A program made the position numbers and the translations under genes. Below, piece after piece: positions 13,622 through 20,488 of a stretch of DNA of 20,488 bases (positions are counted from its first letter, which is position 1; each line of letters begins with the position of its first letter). This DNA is from SIG673 sp045658525 (GTDB taxonomy: Bacteria > Bacillota > Clostridia > Oscillospirales > CAG-272). The stretch lies in assembly GCA_045658525.1 (NCBI GenBank), contig JAZOVD010000052.1, forward strand, positions 1 to 20,488, given 5' to 3'. The notes below the pieces were generated by a model. The model saw only the letters and a list, made by a program, of their open reading frames with translations, ran no database searches and was not told the origin of the DNA.

Positions 13622-14629
13622 TTATTCTTCTTTACGTATAAGCGTCTCGAACGTCAGCGATTTTCCGTATTCGGTATATTCGACAGTCAATTCGCCCGCT
13701 ATCTTATCAAGATATTTACGGTATCTGCTCACGATCGAATTCGTAACGAAAAGGTCATAGTTATTGTCTATATATTCCTCATCGGGGGCAAGACGCATAA
13801 GTATGTGAAAGCCTACGTCGCTCTCTATTATTTCGCTCATTTCACCAATTTCGAGCTTTTCTAACGCCTCCTCGACCTCCACGTAGGTATAACCGTTTGG
13901 CGGAATATATTCACCCTTCTCGGCGTTCACGCCCCAAGACGAATACTCATCAGCGACCTCATAAAAGTCTGCGCCCGCTTTTATTTCGGCAAGCGCCGCT
14001 TCTATTTCGGTACGCTTCGCGTCCGTAAGCTCGCCCTCTTTAAACTTTATAAGGATCTGTGTATAGCGATAGAAGTTGTCCTTTACGTCCTGCGTAACGG
14101 TATCCTTATCGAGCTTTATTATATCGTGGATACCCGTAGCCAAAACATCATACAAATATCCGTCGTAGATCTCCATCACCTCGGTGTTATCCCTGAACAG
14201 CGTACCTGTCATACGGTTATCGAGAAGCCACTCGCGGAAAGCGGCTTTACCCTCTTTGAGGTCTATGTAGCTCTGCATAAGCTCATTTATATACTTTTTG
14301 TCTTCTCGCGTAAGCTTGATCTCGTAATAGTCACAAAGCTTTTTAATAGCGTACTTACTGCGTATCTCGTATTCGGCATCAGCTTTCAGCTTGTTAAGAT
14401 TTTCTTCTTTCGTCCAGTCAGTCGTTTCAAGTCCGTACAACGTAGCCGAGTAGTAATAAAAGAACTTATATTCGTCATAGGTCACATTTTTCCCATCGAC
14501 CGTCATTACCGTTTCCTTGTTTATATCAAATGCTCCTACCTTAGCGCAGGAAGCCATTGTAAGGCAGATAGCAAAAAGCAGTAATACCGATAATACGCGT
14601 CTTATATTCTTAACCATTATTCTCAGCAT
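13622..14629 (-). CDS. PrsA/SurA-like peptidyl-prolyl isomerase-domain lipoprotein
   Basis: The 335-residue protein has a lipoprotein signal (RRVLSVLLLFAICLTMASC; Cys28 predicted lipidated). A helical SurA/PrsA-like N-terminal domain (about 40-185) is followed by a parvulin-type rotamase domain (about 189-282). In this domain the usual first His of parvulins is replaced by Gln (YTQILIKF, residue 191), while the second is kept (GFHILMRL, His275). It also reads SSWGVNAEKGEYI where the family has a Ser/Gly-rich S-x-x-x-x-x-G-G-x-L/I segment. Isomerase activity is therefore doubtful; chaperone or foldase function outside the membrane remains likely. The ATG at 14627-14629 has GGAGG only 3 bp upstream and overlaps the preceding gene by 20 bp. 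A second ATG at 14615-14617 is possible. As last gene of the ABC/GldG run it may help fold exported partners. Confidence 0.85.
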   Translation of the reverse strand: MLRIMVKNIRRVLSVLLLFAICLTMASCAKVGAFDINKETVMTVDGKNVTYDEYKFFYYYSATLYGLETTDWTKEENLNKLKADAEYEIRSKYAIKKLCDYYEIKLTREDKKYINELMQSYIDLKEGKAAFREWLLDNRMTGTLFRDNTEVMEIYDGYLYDVLATGIHDIIKLDKDTVTQDVKDNFYRYTQILIKFKEGELTDAKRTEIEAALAEIKAGADFYEVADEYSSWGVNAEKGEYIPPNGYTYVEVEEALEKLEIGEMSEIIESDVGFHILMRLAPDEEYIDNNYDLFVTNSIVSRYRKYLDKIAGELTVEYTEYGKSLTFETLIRKEE

Positions 14630-16334
14630 AAGCCTCCAAATACTTCTGACTTAATTTCGGATACTCCTCCTGCGTGTCAACGTTTTCGCCCCACGCGGCG
14701 TTTATTCCGTCTATTATTACCTTGTCAACGCTTCTTACGTTTACGTAGAACTCGCGGTTGCCGTTAAGCGTATAGACACAGCGGTTTCCGTAACGGTAGA
14801 AGCGGTAAACACTCTGCGTATCGTCCGTATAGGTAACGGTTATGGAAACGTATTCTTCAAGATTCGATATATCTACCTCGTCCTCTTTTACGTAACCGCC
14901 TATCTCGATCCACAAAAGCGATGCGTAGAACGACTGAACGGGGTTAGCCGCTAATTTCGTTCCCGTTACGGTCTTGCCCGTTGAATGTGCATAGCATTTA
15001 AGGTCGGTAATGGTTTCGTTCTTCTCCACCCACTTGAAATCAAAACTCTCATCTACCTTATAGACGTTGCTCATCTCCGCACCGTCGGGTCTGTATTTAA
15101 GATTGCCCTTAACGGAAACGTTCTTTACGTCGGTAATATTCTGACTGTATATCGTGGGATTTACGTATTTAAGGAGATCCCATTCAAGATAAGGGACCGT
15201 CTCCTCGTTTATCAGAACTATAATATCGTATTCATACGAATAGGCAAAATAGTACCCGTCAACGCCCGACGGCGCAAACAGCACAAGTGCCGTATCCGCT
15301 TCTTTCGTTCCGTCCTCGTTTTCCTTGGTATAGGTATAATAGATCTCATACGGAACGTTTTCAAGATCGGAAAAGCCGTACTCCTCCATTACCTTAGCGT
15401 TCATACGAAGCGGGTCTTCAAGCGTTCCCGCGGCGATAACTCTCTCTCCCTGGAACGTAGCGAAGCTCGAAAGAACCATTCCGGTATAATCCGTATCGTT
15501 TACGAGATAGCTCGCGGGATAAAGCATATCGTACACGCTCTGAATATATTTTGATCCGCTTGCCGCCTCGTCCGCTCTCTGCTGGTTGTACTTTATATAC
15601 AAAAACGATTCTCCGTTCTTGGTCATAATAAAGTCCTTTATTTCAAGATAACCCGTCTGCGACATAGGATACGTTAACAGAGGTGTCATCATAGAGGTGG
15701 CGGGCGCAAGCACCGTCTCGGAAAGCTGTGCGGAAACTACGTAAACCGCGTTTCTGTCCTTATAACGACAATAATATCCGCCGCCAGTAGGAAGCATATC
15801 TCCTATATATACGGTATAGGTAACGTCCTCTAAGGTCGTAAGCGTGTAGGTAGCGGGATCGTCGGAGTCCGAAAGACCGTATATCGAGAAATCCTCGCAG
15901 TTATCGACCACTCGTCTTGATGCCAAGAGATAACCCGTATCTACCGCAAACGCGGTCGCCGCCTCCGCTCCTATCGGAGCAAGCGGATGCTCCGATATAT
16001 AAAACTCGTCGTCTCTCGCTTTTAGGAAGGTATATTCGCCGTAGCTGTTCTTCACCTTTACGCTCTTTATATCGTTCATCTCGATATGCGGAAAAACAAC
16101 TATATTATATCCGGTATCTCCGTATGCCTCTCCGTCAAGAAGAACCGGCGGTTCCTCGGGATCCACCGTGGTCCTGTCCTTGTATATCGGCAGTATTACC
16201 AGAAAATAAAGAAGGAGCAACACCGCGAAAAGCGCGGAAAACGCTATTATCATTATCTTCTGCTTCTTTACCATGCCGATTTTTTTTACTTCCGTTCCCT
16301 CCTCGGGTTCACGGACGTTTTTTTCTTCATTCAT
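14610..16334 (-). CDS. DUF4340-type membrane-anchored protein
   Basis: The 574-residue protein has a charged cytoplasmic N-terminus and one transmembrane helix (about 28-50, MIIAFSALFAVLLLLYFLVI). A large extracytoplasmic region follows. It includes a DUF4340-like stretch: GEYTFLKARDDEFYISE, then a typical VVDNCEDFSIYGLSDSDDPA segment, then YTVYIGDMLPTGGGYYCR and AVYVVSAQ. DUF4340 proteins are commonly found beside GldG-like proteins and ABC exporters; their function is not established. The second half repeats similar beta-rich features (YVSITVTYTDDTQSVYRFYR), so two related domains may be present. GGAG lies 7 bp before the ATG. The gene starts 37 bp after the GldG-like gene and its end overlaps the start of the foldase gene. 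Confidence 0.85.
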   Translation of the reverse strand: MNEEKNVREPEEGTEVKKIGMVKKQKIMIIAFSALFAVLLLLYFLVILPIYKDRTTVDPEEPPVLLDGEAYGDTGYNIVVFPHIEMNDIKSVKVKNSYGEYTFLKARDDEFYISEHPLAPIGAEAATAFAVDTGYLLASRRVVDNCEDFSIYGLSDSDDPATYTLTTLEDVTYTVYIGDMLPTGGGYYCRYKDRNAVYVVSAQLSETVLAPATSMMTPLLTYPMSQTGYLEIKDFIMTKNGESFLYIKYNQQRADEAASGSKYIQSVYDMLYPASYLVNDTDYTGMVLSSFATFQGERVIAAGTLEDPLRMNAKVMEEYGFSDLENVPYEIYYTYTKENEDGTKEADTALVLFAPSGVDGYYFAYSYEYDIIVLINEETVPYLEWDLLKYVNPTIYSQNITDVKNVSVKGNLKYRPDGAEMSNVYKVDESFDFKWVEKNETITDLKCYAHSTGKTVTGTKLAANPVQSFYASLLWIEIGGYVKEDEVDISNLEEYVSITVTYTDDTQSVYRFYRYGNRCVYTLNGNREFYVNVRSVDKVIIDGINAAWGENVDTQEEYPKLSQKYLEAYAENNG

Positions 16335-16371
16335 TTGTAAACTCCAAATAAGTGGGATTATGCGTTATTTA

Positions 16372-17871
16372 TCAAAGGCGCTTTCTTCTGTAACAGATAA
16401 CTCCGCCGATCACTGCTACCGCAAGCGGAAGCACCGCCGAAAGAACTACCGTCCAGGCGTAAGCCGCCGACGTTTTTATATTAAGCTCCTCGCTTGCGAA
16501 TACCTTGAAATCTATATCGAGCGGAACGAGCTTCTTACCCATCTGCGTAGCGAGAGACTGGATTATATCCTTGTTTCCGTAAGCGTTTGAGTCAAGGTAC
16601 GAGCCATCGGCGTAGCCTGCCGACGAAACGAACATATAAGTGCTGAGCGAGCTGCTCGTTACGGGATCTGTGCGCACCTGACGAACGAGCGAGGCTATCG
16701 GATAGCTTCCCGTAAGATCGCCATTTTCGGTACAGAGCACCGAGCTTGAATGTGAATAAAGCACTGTTCCTACCGTTCTTCCGTTACTGCTCTCCCAGAT
16801 CGGCTTTATAGCAAGCGGATCGTCTATTACCGTCATCGGCGCGGAATTAAGCGAGCGAAGCGATAAGTGGAGCGATGCGGCAAAGCCCTCGGTAGGATAA
16901 TCGGCAACAACGGAAAATCCGTCGGAAGAAAGCGAATTAGAGGTGTCCTTGACCTTGCCGTCCTCTATGCCTATTCCCCATTCTTCAAGCCAATATTTGA
17001 GATTGGTAAGGTTCGCCTGATGCTCGGGCGAAAGGAATACCATCATATTTCCGCCCTCGTCACTCATAAAGCGTCCGAGCTTACGGGTCTCGTCAACGGA
17101 ATCGTCTGAGTTCATAAAGTCATAAACGGGGTTATTTATTATGACGACCATCGCCTCGTCGTCGATATCCTCTTTTGAAAGGTCTATCGTTCTTACGTCG
17201 AAGCCCGCGTCCTCCATCATTCTGTAAAGCGCGTTCGGTTCTCCCTCGGAGTCGTATATAGACTCACCGTGTCCCGTGGTGAAGTAGCATATAGGATATT
17301 CCGTACAAAGAGCTATGATATAAGAGGTGAATCTTCTTTCACCGTTAAACGCGTAAACGTTTCCAGACTCCTCGTCGAAGGTAAAGAAGTTATCGTAGCT
17401 GACAACTCTGAAATTCTTTTCCGTCTCTATTATAACGTCGCTCGCGTATAACGTTTTTCCGAGCTGAGAGGTATATATATCGGCGAGCTTGGGATTTTCC
17501 ACTATATCCATATACTCGACCTTTATATTGTTCGGGTACTCTTTTTTATAGGTCTCGGCACATCTGTAAACGTAATATCCCGCGCTATCGTCAAGGACTC
17601 TGTCCTTATCCTGACAGAATATTATCTTTACCTGTGTCTCGTCCTTTATTATCTCATCAAGATACTTTTTAGAGCTATCGGTTATACCGTAATACTGTGT
17701 TCCTGTAAGGTCTATATACCAACCGTAGGAATACGCGAGAGCATACACTACCGCGTTTATTATGACCACCATAGCGATGAACGCCGCGGTAAGTCCGACA
17801 GCGAGAGAGCCGTACTTAAAGCGTCTGTCGCTGAATATAGAGCTTTTTTTCTTATTTGCGTTGTTTTCCAT
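16372..17871 (-). CDS. GldG-like ABC transporter auxiliary protein
   Basis: The 499-residue protein has an N-terminal transmembrane helix (about 20-48) and a C-terminal one (about 470-493) that ends in RRKRL. A large extracytoplasmic domain lies between them. It shows the pattern of GldG/ABC-type auxiliary proteins: WYIDLTGTQYYGITDSSKKYL after the first helix, YYVYRCAETYKKEYPNNIKVEYMDIVENP, FTTGHGESIYD (about 198-208), DDEAMVVIINNPVYDF and GGNMMVFLSPEHQ. In Bacteroidota, GldG works with GldA and GldF in gliding; in Clostridia the role is unknown. GGAGG lies 8 bp before the ATG. It begins 18 bp after the permease gene, so co-transcription and complex formation with the permease are likely. Confidence 0.88.
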   Translation of the reverse strand: MENNANKKKSSIFSDRRFKYGSLAVGLTAAFIAMVVIINAVVYALAYSYGWYIDLTGTQYYGITDSSKKYLDEIIKDETQVKIIFCQDKDRVLDDSAGYYVYRCAETYKKEYPNNIKVEYMDIVENPKLADIYTSQLGKTLYASDVIIETEKNFRVVSYDNFFTFDEESGNVYAFNGERRFTSYIIALCTEYPICYFTTGHGESIYDSEGEPNALYRMMEDAGFDVRTIDLSKEDIDDEAMVVIINNPVYDFMNSDDSVDETRKLGRFMSDEGGNMMVFLSPEHQANLTNLKYWLEEWGIGIEDGKVKDTSNSLSSDGFSVVADYPTEGFAASLHLSLRSLNSAPMTVIDDPLAIKPIWESSNGRTVGTVLYSHSSSVLCTENGDLTGSYPIASLVRQVRTDPVTSSSLSTYMFVSSAGYADGSYLDSNAYGNKDIIQSLATQMGKKLVPLDIDFKVFASEELNIKTSAAYAWTVVLSAVLPLAVAVIGGVICYRRKRL

Positions 17872-17889
17872 TACGTAGCCCTCCCTTCA

Positions 17890-18615
17890 TCACGACCAAC
17901 GGCGCTTTTCGTAAACACGAACGGTAACGAAAAGACACACGAGAGCAAAGGACGCGTAATAGATAAGCGAGGCTATATCAAAGTAACCTGCGGAAAATCC
18001 GCTGAATCTCGAATATATACTGAGCCAGCGTATCACCTCGCGCAAGGGTGCAAAGCCTATATACGAGTTAGCGAGCGATATGCCGAGCAGGAAAGCAAGC
18101 ACGGTTATAGTTCCGACAGCCGCCACGACCTGACTCTCGGTAAGCGAGGAGATGAGCAGTCCTATTGCCACGAACGTCGCTCCGACAAGAAGCAGAGCAA
18201 CACATCCGCCCACAGCCGTTACAACGTTATACGTGAAAAGGTTGCCTTTATCCAAGTACGCGAACGCTACGGGGAAGTTTATGCAGGTAACGAGAAACGT
18301 CACCGCGAACATCGTGTAAGAAGCGAGGAATTTCGCTCCGACAAAGCCGGGAAGCGATACGGGAGAGGTAAGAAGGAGCTGCTCCGTCTTTTGTCTTCTC
18401 TCGTCAGCAAACGACCTCATAGTAAGAAGCGGAGTCATAAGAGCCATTATGATAAGCTCCGCGGTAAAGTAAGCCGATATACTGCTATCCGCGCCCGCAA
18501 GCAGGGTAAAGTAGCAGAACACAAAGCTCGAAAGCGCCCAGAACATCGCTATATAAGCATAGCCGAGCGGCATTGTGAAAAACGAGTAAAGCTCGCGTTT
18601 ATATATGGCAGTCAT
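17890..18615 (-). CDS. ABC-2 type permease (GldF-like)
   Basis: The 241-residue integral membrane protein has about six hydrophobic segments (roughly 17-40, 45-65, 95-118, 128-155, 163-185 and 216-236). The conserved cytoplasmic motif TMRSFADERRQKTEQLLLTSPVS between the second and third helices is typical of ABC-2/GldF-type permeases, and KRELYSFFTMPLGYAY at the start matches the same family. With the adjacent ATPase it should form a homodimeric or heteromeric exporter. The ATG follows the ATPase stop by a single base, implying translational coupling. The substrate is unknown. Confidence 0.92.
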   Translation of the reverse strand: MTAIYKRELYSFFTMPLGYAYIAMFWALSSFVFCYFTLLAGADSSISAYFTAELIIMALMTPLLTMRSFADERRQKTEQLLLTSPVSLPGFVGAKFLASYTMFAVTFLVTCINFPVAFAYLDKGNLFTYNVVTAVGGCVALLLVGATFVAIGLLISSLTESQVVAAVGTITVLAFLLGISLANSYIGFAPLREVIRWLSIYSRFSGFSAGYFDIASLIYYASFALVCLFVTVRVYEKRRWS

Positions 18616-18616
18616 C

Positions 18617-19579
18617 TTATTTTTCCTTCTTTCTTGCGTTACGGGAAACGTCCTTGGTAAGGTTCATAAATACGTCTTCAAGCGAAGCCGTTACAGTCTC
18701 CATTCCGACGATAGGCGTATTCTTTTCCGCACAGAGAGCGAATATCCGTTTCCTTATATCCGCACCGTTCTTGCTCTCTATCCTGAACAGAACGCCGTTC
18801 TCTCCGCCAACCTCTTTCGACGCCTCGGTGTACGCCACACAGTCAAGCGCCCTTATAGCGGAAAGTATCTCCGCTTTATTTCCGCAGATACGTACTTCAA
18901 GACGTCTTGTTCCCGTCATAAGTTGGGTAAGCTCGTCCGTTCTTTCGTCCGCGGCTATCCTTCCCTTATTGACTATTATGATCCTGTCACATACCGCCTG
19001 CACCTCCGCGAGTATATGGGTGCTGAGAATAACGGTATGGTCGCGTCCCAAGCCTCTTATAAGGTTTCTTATCTCGATTATCTGCTTAGGATCAAGACCG
19101 ACGGTAGGCTCGTCAAGTATTATTATCTTCGGGTTTCCTATAAGTGCCTGCGCTATACCGACTCTCTGGCAGTAACCCTTTGAAAGGTTTTTGATAAGTC
19201 TGTTACGAATATCGACTATCTTCGTTACCTCGCAGACCTCCATAATATGCTTTTTGCGGTTGAGCGTACAGCCTTTAAGCTCGTAAACGAAATTAAGGTA
19301 TTCGCTGACCGTCATCTCAGGGTATAACGGAGGATGCTCGGGAAGATAACCTATAAGCTTTTTCGCCTCTGTCGGGTTGTCAAGTATCTCGAACATATCG
19401 ACGGTAACAGAGCCTGATGTATATGACAGATAACCCGTCATCATATTCATCGTAGTAGTCTTACCCGCGCCGTTCGGGCCGAGAAATCCCACGACCTCGC
19501 CGTCGCCTATCGTAAACGAAATATCGTTTACGGCATATTTCTGACCGTATTTTTTTACAAGATTTTCTACTTTCAGCAT
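18617..19579 (-). CDS. ABC transporter ATPase (GldA/NatA-like)
   Basis: The 320-residue ATPase drives the neighbouring ABC-2 permease from the cytoplasmic face. Walker A GPNGAGKT is at 34-41. The Q-loop region is GYLPEHPPLYPEMTV, where Glu replaces the usual Gln, as is common in GldA-like proteins. The signature LSKGYCQRV is at 132-140, Walker B IIILDEP at 152-158 and the switch His188 is in STHIL. A C-terminal extension of about 100 residues ends in a basic tail (SRNARKKEK); the stretch TASLEDVFMNLT is the usual end of this subfamily. AAAAGGA precedes the ATG by about 10 bp. It is the first gene of the five-gene envelope module. Confidence 0.95.
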   Translation of the reverse strand: MLKVENLVKKYGQKYAVNDISFTIGDGEVVGFLGPNGAGKTTTMNMMTGYLSYTSGSVTVDMFEILDNPTEAKKLIGYLPEHPPLYPEMTVSEYLNFVYELKGCTLNRKKHIMEVCEVTKIVDIRNRLIKNLSKGYCQRVGIAQALIGNPKIIILDEPTVGLDPKQIIEIRNLIRGLGRDHTVILSTHILAEVQAVCDRIIIVNKGRIAADERTDELTQLMTGTRRLEVRICGNKAEILSAIRALDCVAYTEASKEVGGENGVLFRIESKNGADIRKRIFALCAEKNTPIVGMETVTASLEDVFMNLTKDVSRNARKKEK

Positions 19580-19624
19580 TTTTATACTATCCTTTTCGGA
19601 ATTTAGTTATAATTATCCTTGCAT

Positions 19625-19630
19625 ATTATA
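19625..19630 (-). promoter_or_regulatory. Possible -10 element of the ABC module
   Basis: TATAAT on the minus strand lies 45 bp upstream of the ATPase ATG. No convincing -35 hexamer lies 16-18 bp further upstream, so it may be activator-dependent or not functional. Confidence 0.45.
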
Positions 19631-19714
19631 TCATAAAAAATTAAATAAGTCTTGAATAATCATAGGTATAATTCTAAAAATATAATAATAACATCTTGCC
19701 TTGCCGCAAAGCAC

Positions 19715-19743
19715 TTGACAAAAATGTTTTTTGAGATTATAAT
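19715..19743 (+). promoter_or_regulatory. Consensus sigma-A promoter of nagB
   Basis: TTGACA (19715-19720) and TATAAT (19738-19743) are both perfect consensus hexamers with an ideal 17-bp spacer. Transcription would start near 19750, leaving a leader of about 38 bases. Confidence 0.93.
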
Positions 19744-19787
19744 AGTAACAGTTAATACAAATCTAACCGTACAAGGAGCATAACGAT

Positions 19788-20488
19788 ATGAATTTTATAA
19801 AGGTAGAGACATACGATAAATTAAGCGAGATCGCCGCGAATATCATCAGCGCACAGGTAATAATGAAGCCTGACTGTGTGCTCGGTCTTGCCACCGGCTC
19901 GTCTCCGCTCGGCACATACGCCAAGCTCGCCGAAAAAAATAAGGCAGGAGAGATAGATTTCTCCAAGGTAACGTCTGTCAACCTCGACGAGTACGTTGGT
20001 CTTGACGGGACCTGCGACCAGAGCTATCGTTATTTTATGGATAATAACCTCTTTTGCAATATCAATATAGACAAAAATAACACCTACGTTCCTAACGGCT
20101 GTGCCGCGGACCTCAAGGCTGAGGGCAAGGCATACGACGAGTTTATCAAAAAGCTCGGCGGTATAGACCTCCAGCTCCTTGGAATAGGTCTTGACGGTCA
20201 TATAGGCTTTAACGAGCCCGACGAGTTCTTCACCAAGGAAACTCACGAGGTAGTTCTCGACGAGTCCACCATCGAAGCTAACTCACGCTTTTTCGCTTCC
20301 AAGAACGACGTTCCCACCAAGGCTATAACTATGGGTATGATGTCTATTATGCAGGCAAAGAAGATACTCCTTATCGCCAACGGCGCAAAGAAAAAGGATA
20401 TTCTTGAAAAGGCGTTCTTCGGTCCGATAACTCCTTTCGTTCCTGCTTCTATTCTTCAGCTCCACCCCGACGTAACGGTTATTTATTC
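19788..20488 (+). CDS. nagB: Glucosamine-6-phosphate deaminase (3' end beyond window)
   Basis: The frame opens at the ATG 19788-19790, with AAGGAG (19773-19778) 9 bp upstream, and is open to the window end, giving about 233 residues of a family usually 240-270 long. The enzyme converts glucosamine 6-phosphate to fructose 6-phosphate and ammonia in amino-sugar breakdown. Motifs: LGLATGSSPLGTY (phosphate-binding loop, about 35-47), VNLDEYVGL with the catalytic Asp (about 65-73), SYRYFMDNNLF, and LGIGLDGHIGFNEP with the catalytic Asp/His pair (about 131-144). The segments AITMGMMSIMQAKKILLIANG and GPITPFVPASILQLHP are typical of the C-terminal part. The codons shown are intact, with no frameshift. 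Its strong, apparently unregulated promoter suggests high basal expression; no operator palindrome was obvious. Confidence 0.95.
   Translation, partial: MNFIKVETYDKLSEIAANIISAQVIMKPDCVLGLATGSSPLGTYAKLAEKNKAGEIDFSKVTSVNLDEYVGLDGTCDQSYRYFMDNNLFCNINIDKNNTYVPNGCAADLKAEGKAYDEFIKKLGGIDLQLLGIGLDGHIGFNEPDEFFTKETHEVVLDESTIEANSRFFASKNDVPTKAITMGMMSIMQAKKILLIANGAKKKDILEKAFFGPITPFVPASILQLHPDVTVIY

Larger units (their letters stand above)
19580..19787. other. Divergent promoter region between the ABC module and nagB
   Basis: This A+T-rich region holds the leaders of two divergently transcribed units. The nagB promoter (19715-19743) is clear; the ABC module promoter is less certain. No gene is supported here. 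Confidence 0.7.

Overview
The window looks like a chromosomal segment of an anaerobic, Gram-positive-type gut Clostridia member (Oscillospiraceae/Ruminococcaceae-like). This is inferred from four things: a DnaI-type helicase loader beside a DnaD/DnaB-family primosome protein, a Rex-type regulator, a YwlE-type phosphatase, and a BspA-like leucine-rich-repeat surface protein. Short palindromic intergenic repeats of the kind common in gut Clostridia genomes add to this. No tRNA, rRNA, CRISPR array, transposase or phage gene was seen. Twenty-one coding regions are supported; the first and last are cut by the window edges.

Layout. (1) 1-2091, plus strand: 3' part of a large repeat protein, collagen-like Gly-X-Y repeats followed by BspA-type LRRs, ending at a strong bidirectional terminator. 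(2) 2195-3142, minus strand: a ROK-family glucokinase, preceded by a ~100-bp palindromic element (3202-3302). (3) 8108 down to 3313, minus strand: five tightly packed genes transcribed in the order isocitrate dehydrogenase, Rex-like regulator, DnaD/DnaB-like primosome protein, DnaI-like helicase loader, and an atypical lactate/malate dehydrogenase homologue. The genes are 3-25 bp apart. (4) 8109-8332: a gap holding another palindromic repeat. (5) 12435 down to 8333, minus strand: a six-gene run galU, dCMP deaminase, membrane protein of unknown function, YwlE-like phosphatase, rimI, tsaD. It lies behind a clear TTGAAG-17-TATAAT promoter. (6) 12607-12816: a small 69-residue protein, with a cluster of hairpins just upstream. 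(7) 13096-13605, plus strand: a small putative lipoprotein. (8) 19579 down to 13622, minus strand: a five-gene envelope module of ABC ATPase, ABC-2 permease, GldG-like protein, DUF4340-type protein and a PrsA/SurA-like foldase lipoprotein. (9) 19788 to the end, plus strand: nagB, glucosamine-6-phosphate deaminase, behind a perfect consensus sigma-A promoter; it runs off the window.

How the genes fit together. The icd-rex-primosome-dnaI-ldh run places central carbon and redox metabolism in one transcription unit with the helicase-loading machinery. The galU run mixes cell-envelope precursor synthesis, pyrimidine deoxynucleotide supply, protein dephosphorylation, ribosomal protein acetylation and the t6A tRNA modification. 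The ABC/GldG/DUF4340/foldase module is the best candidate for an incompletely described system: its parts resemble the gliding-associated GldA/F/G transporter, but nothing else in the window points to gliding. No clearly novel defence or mobile system was found.
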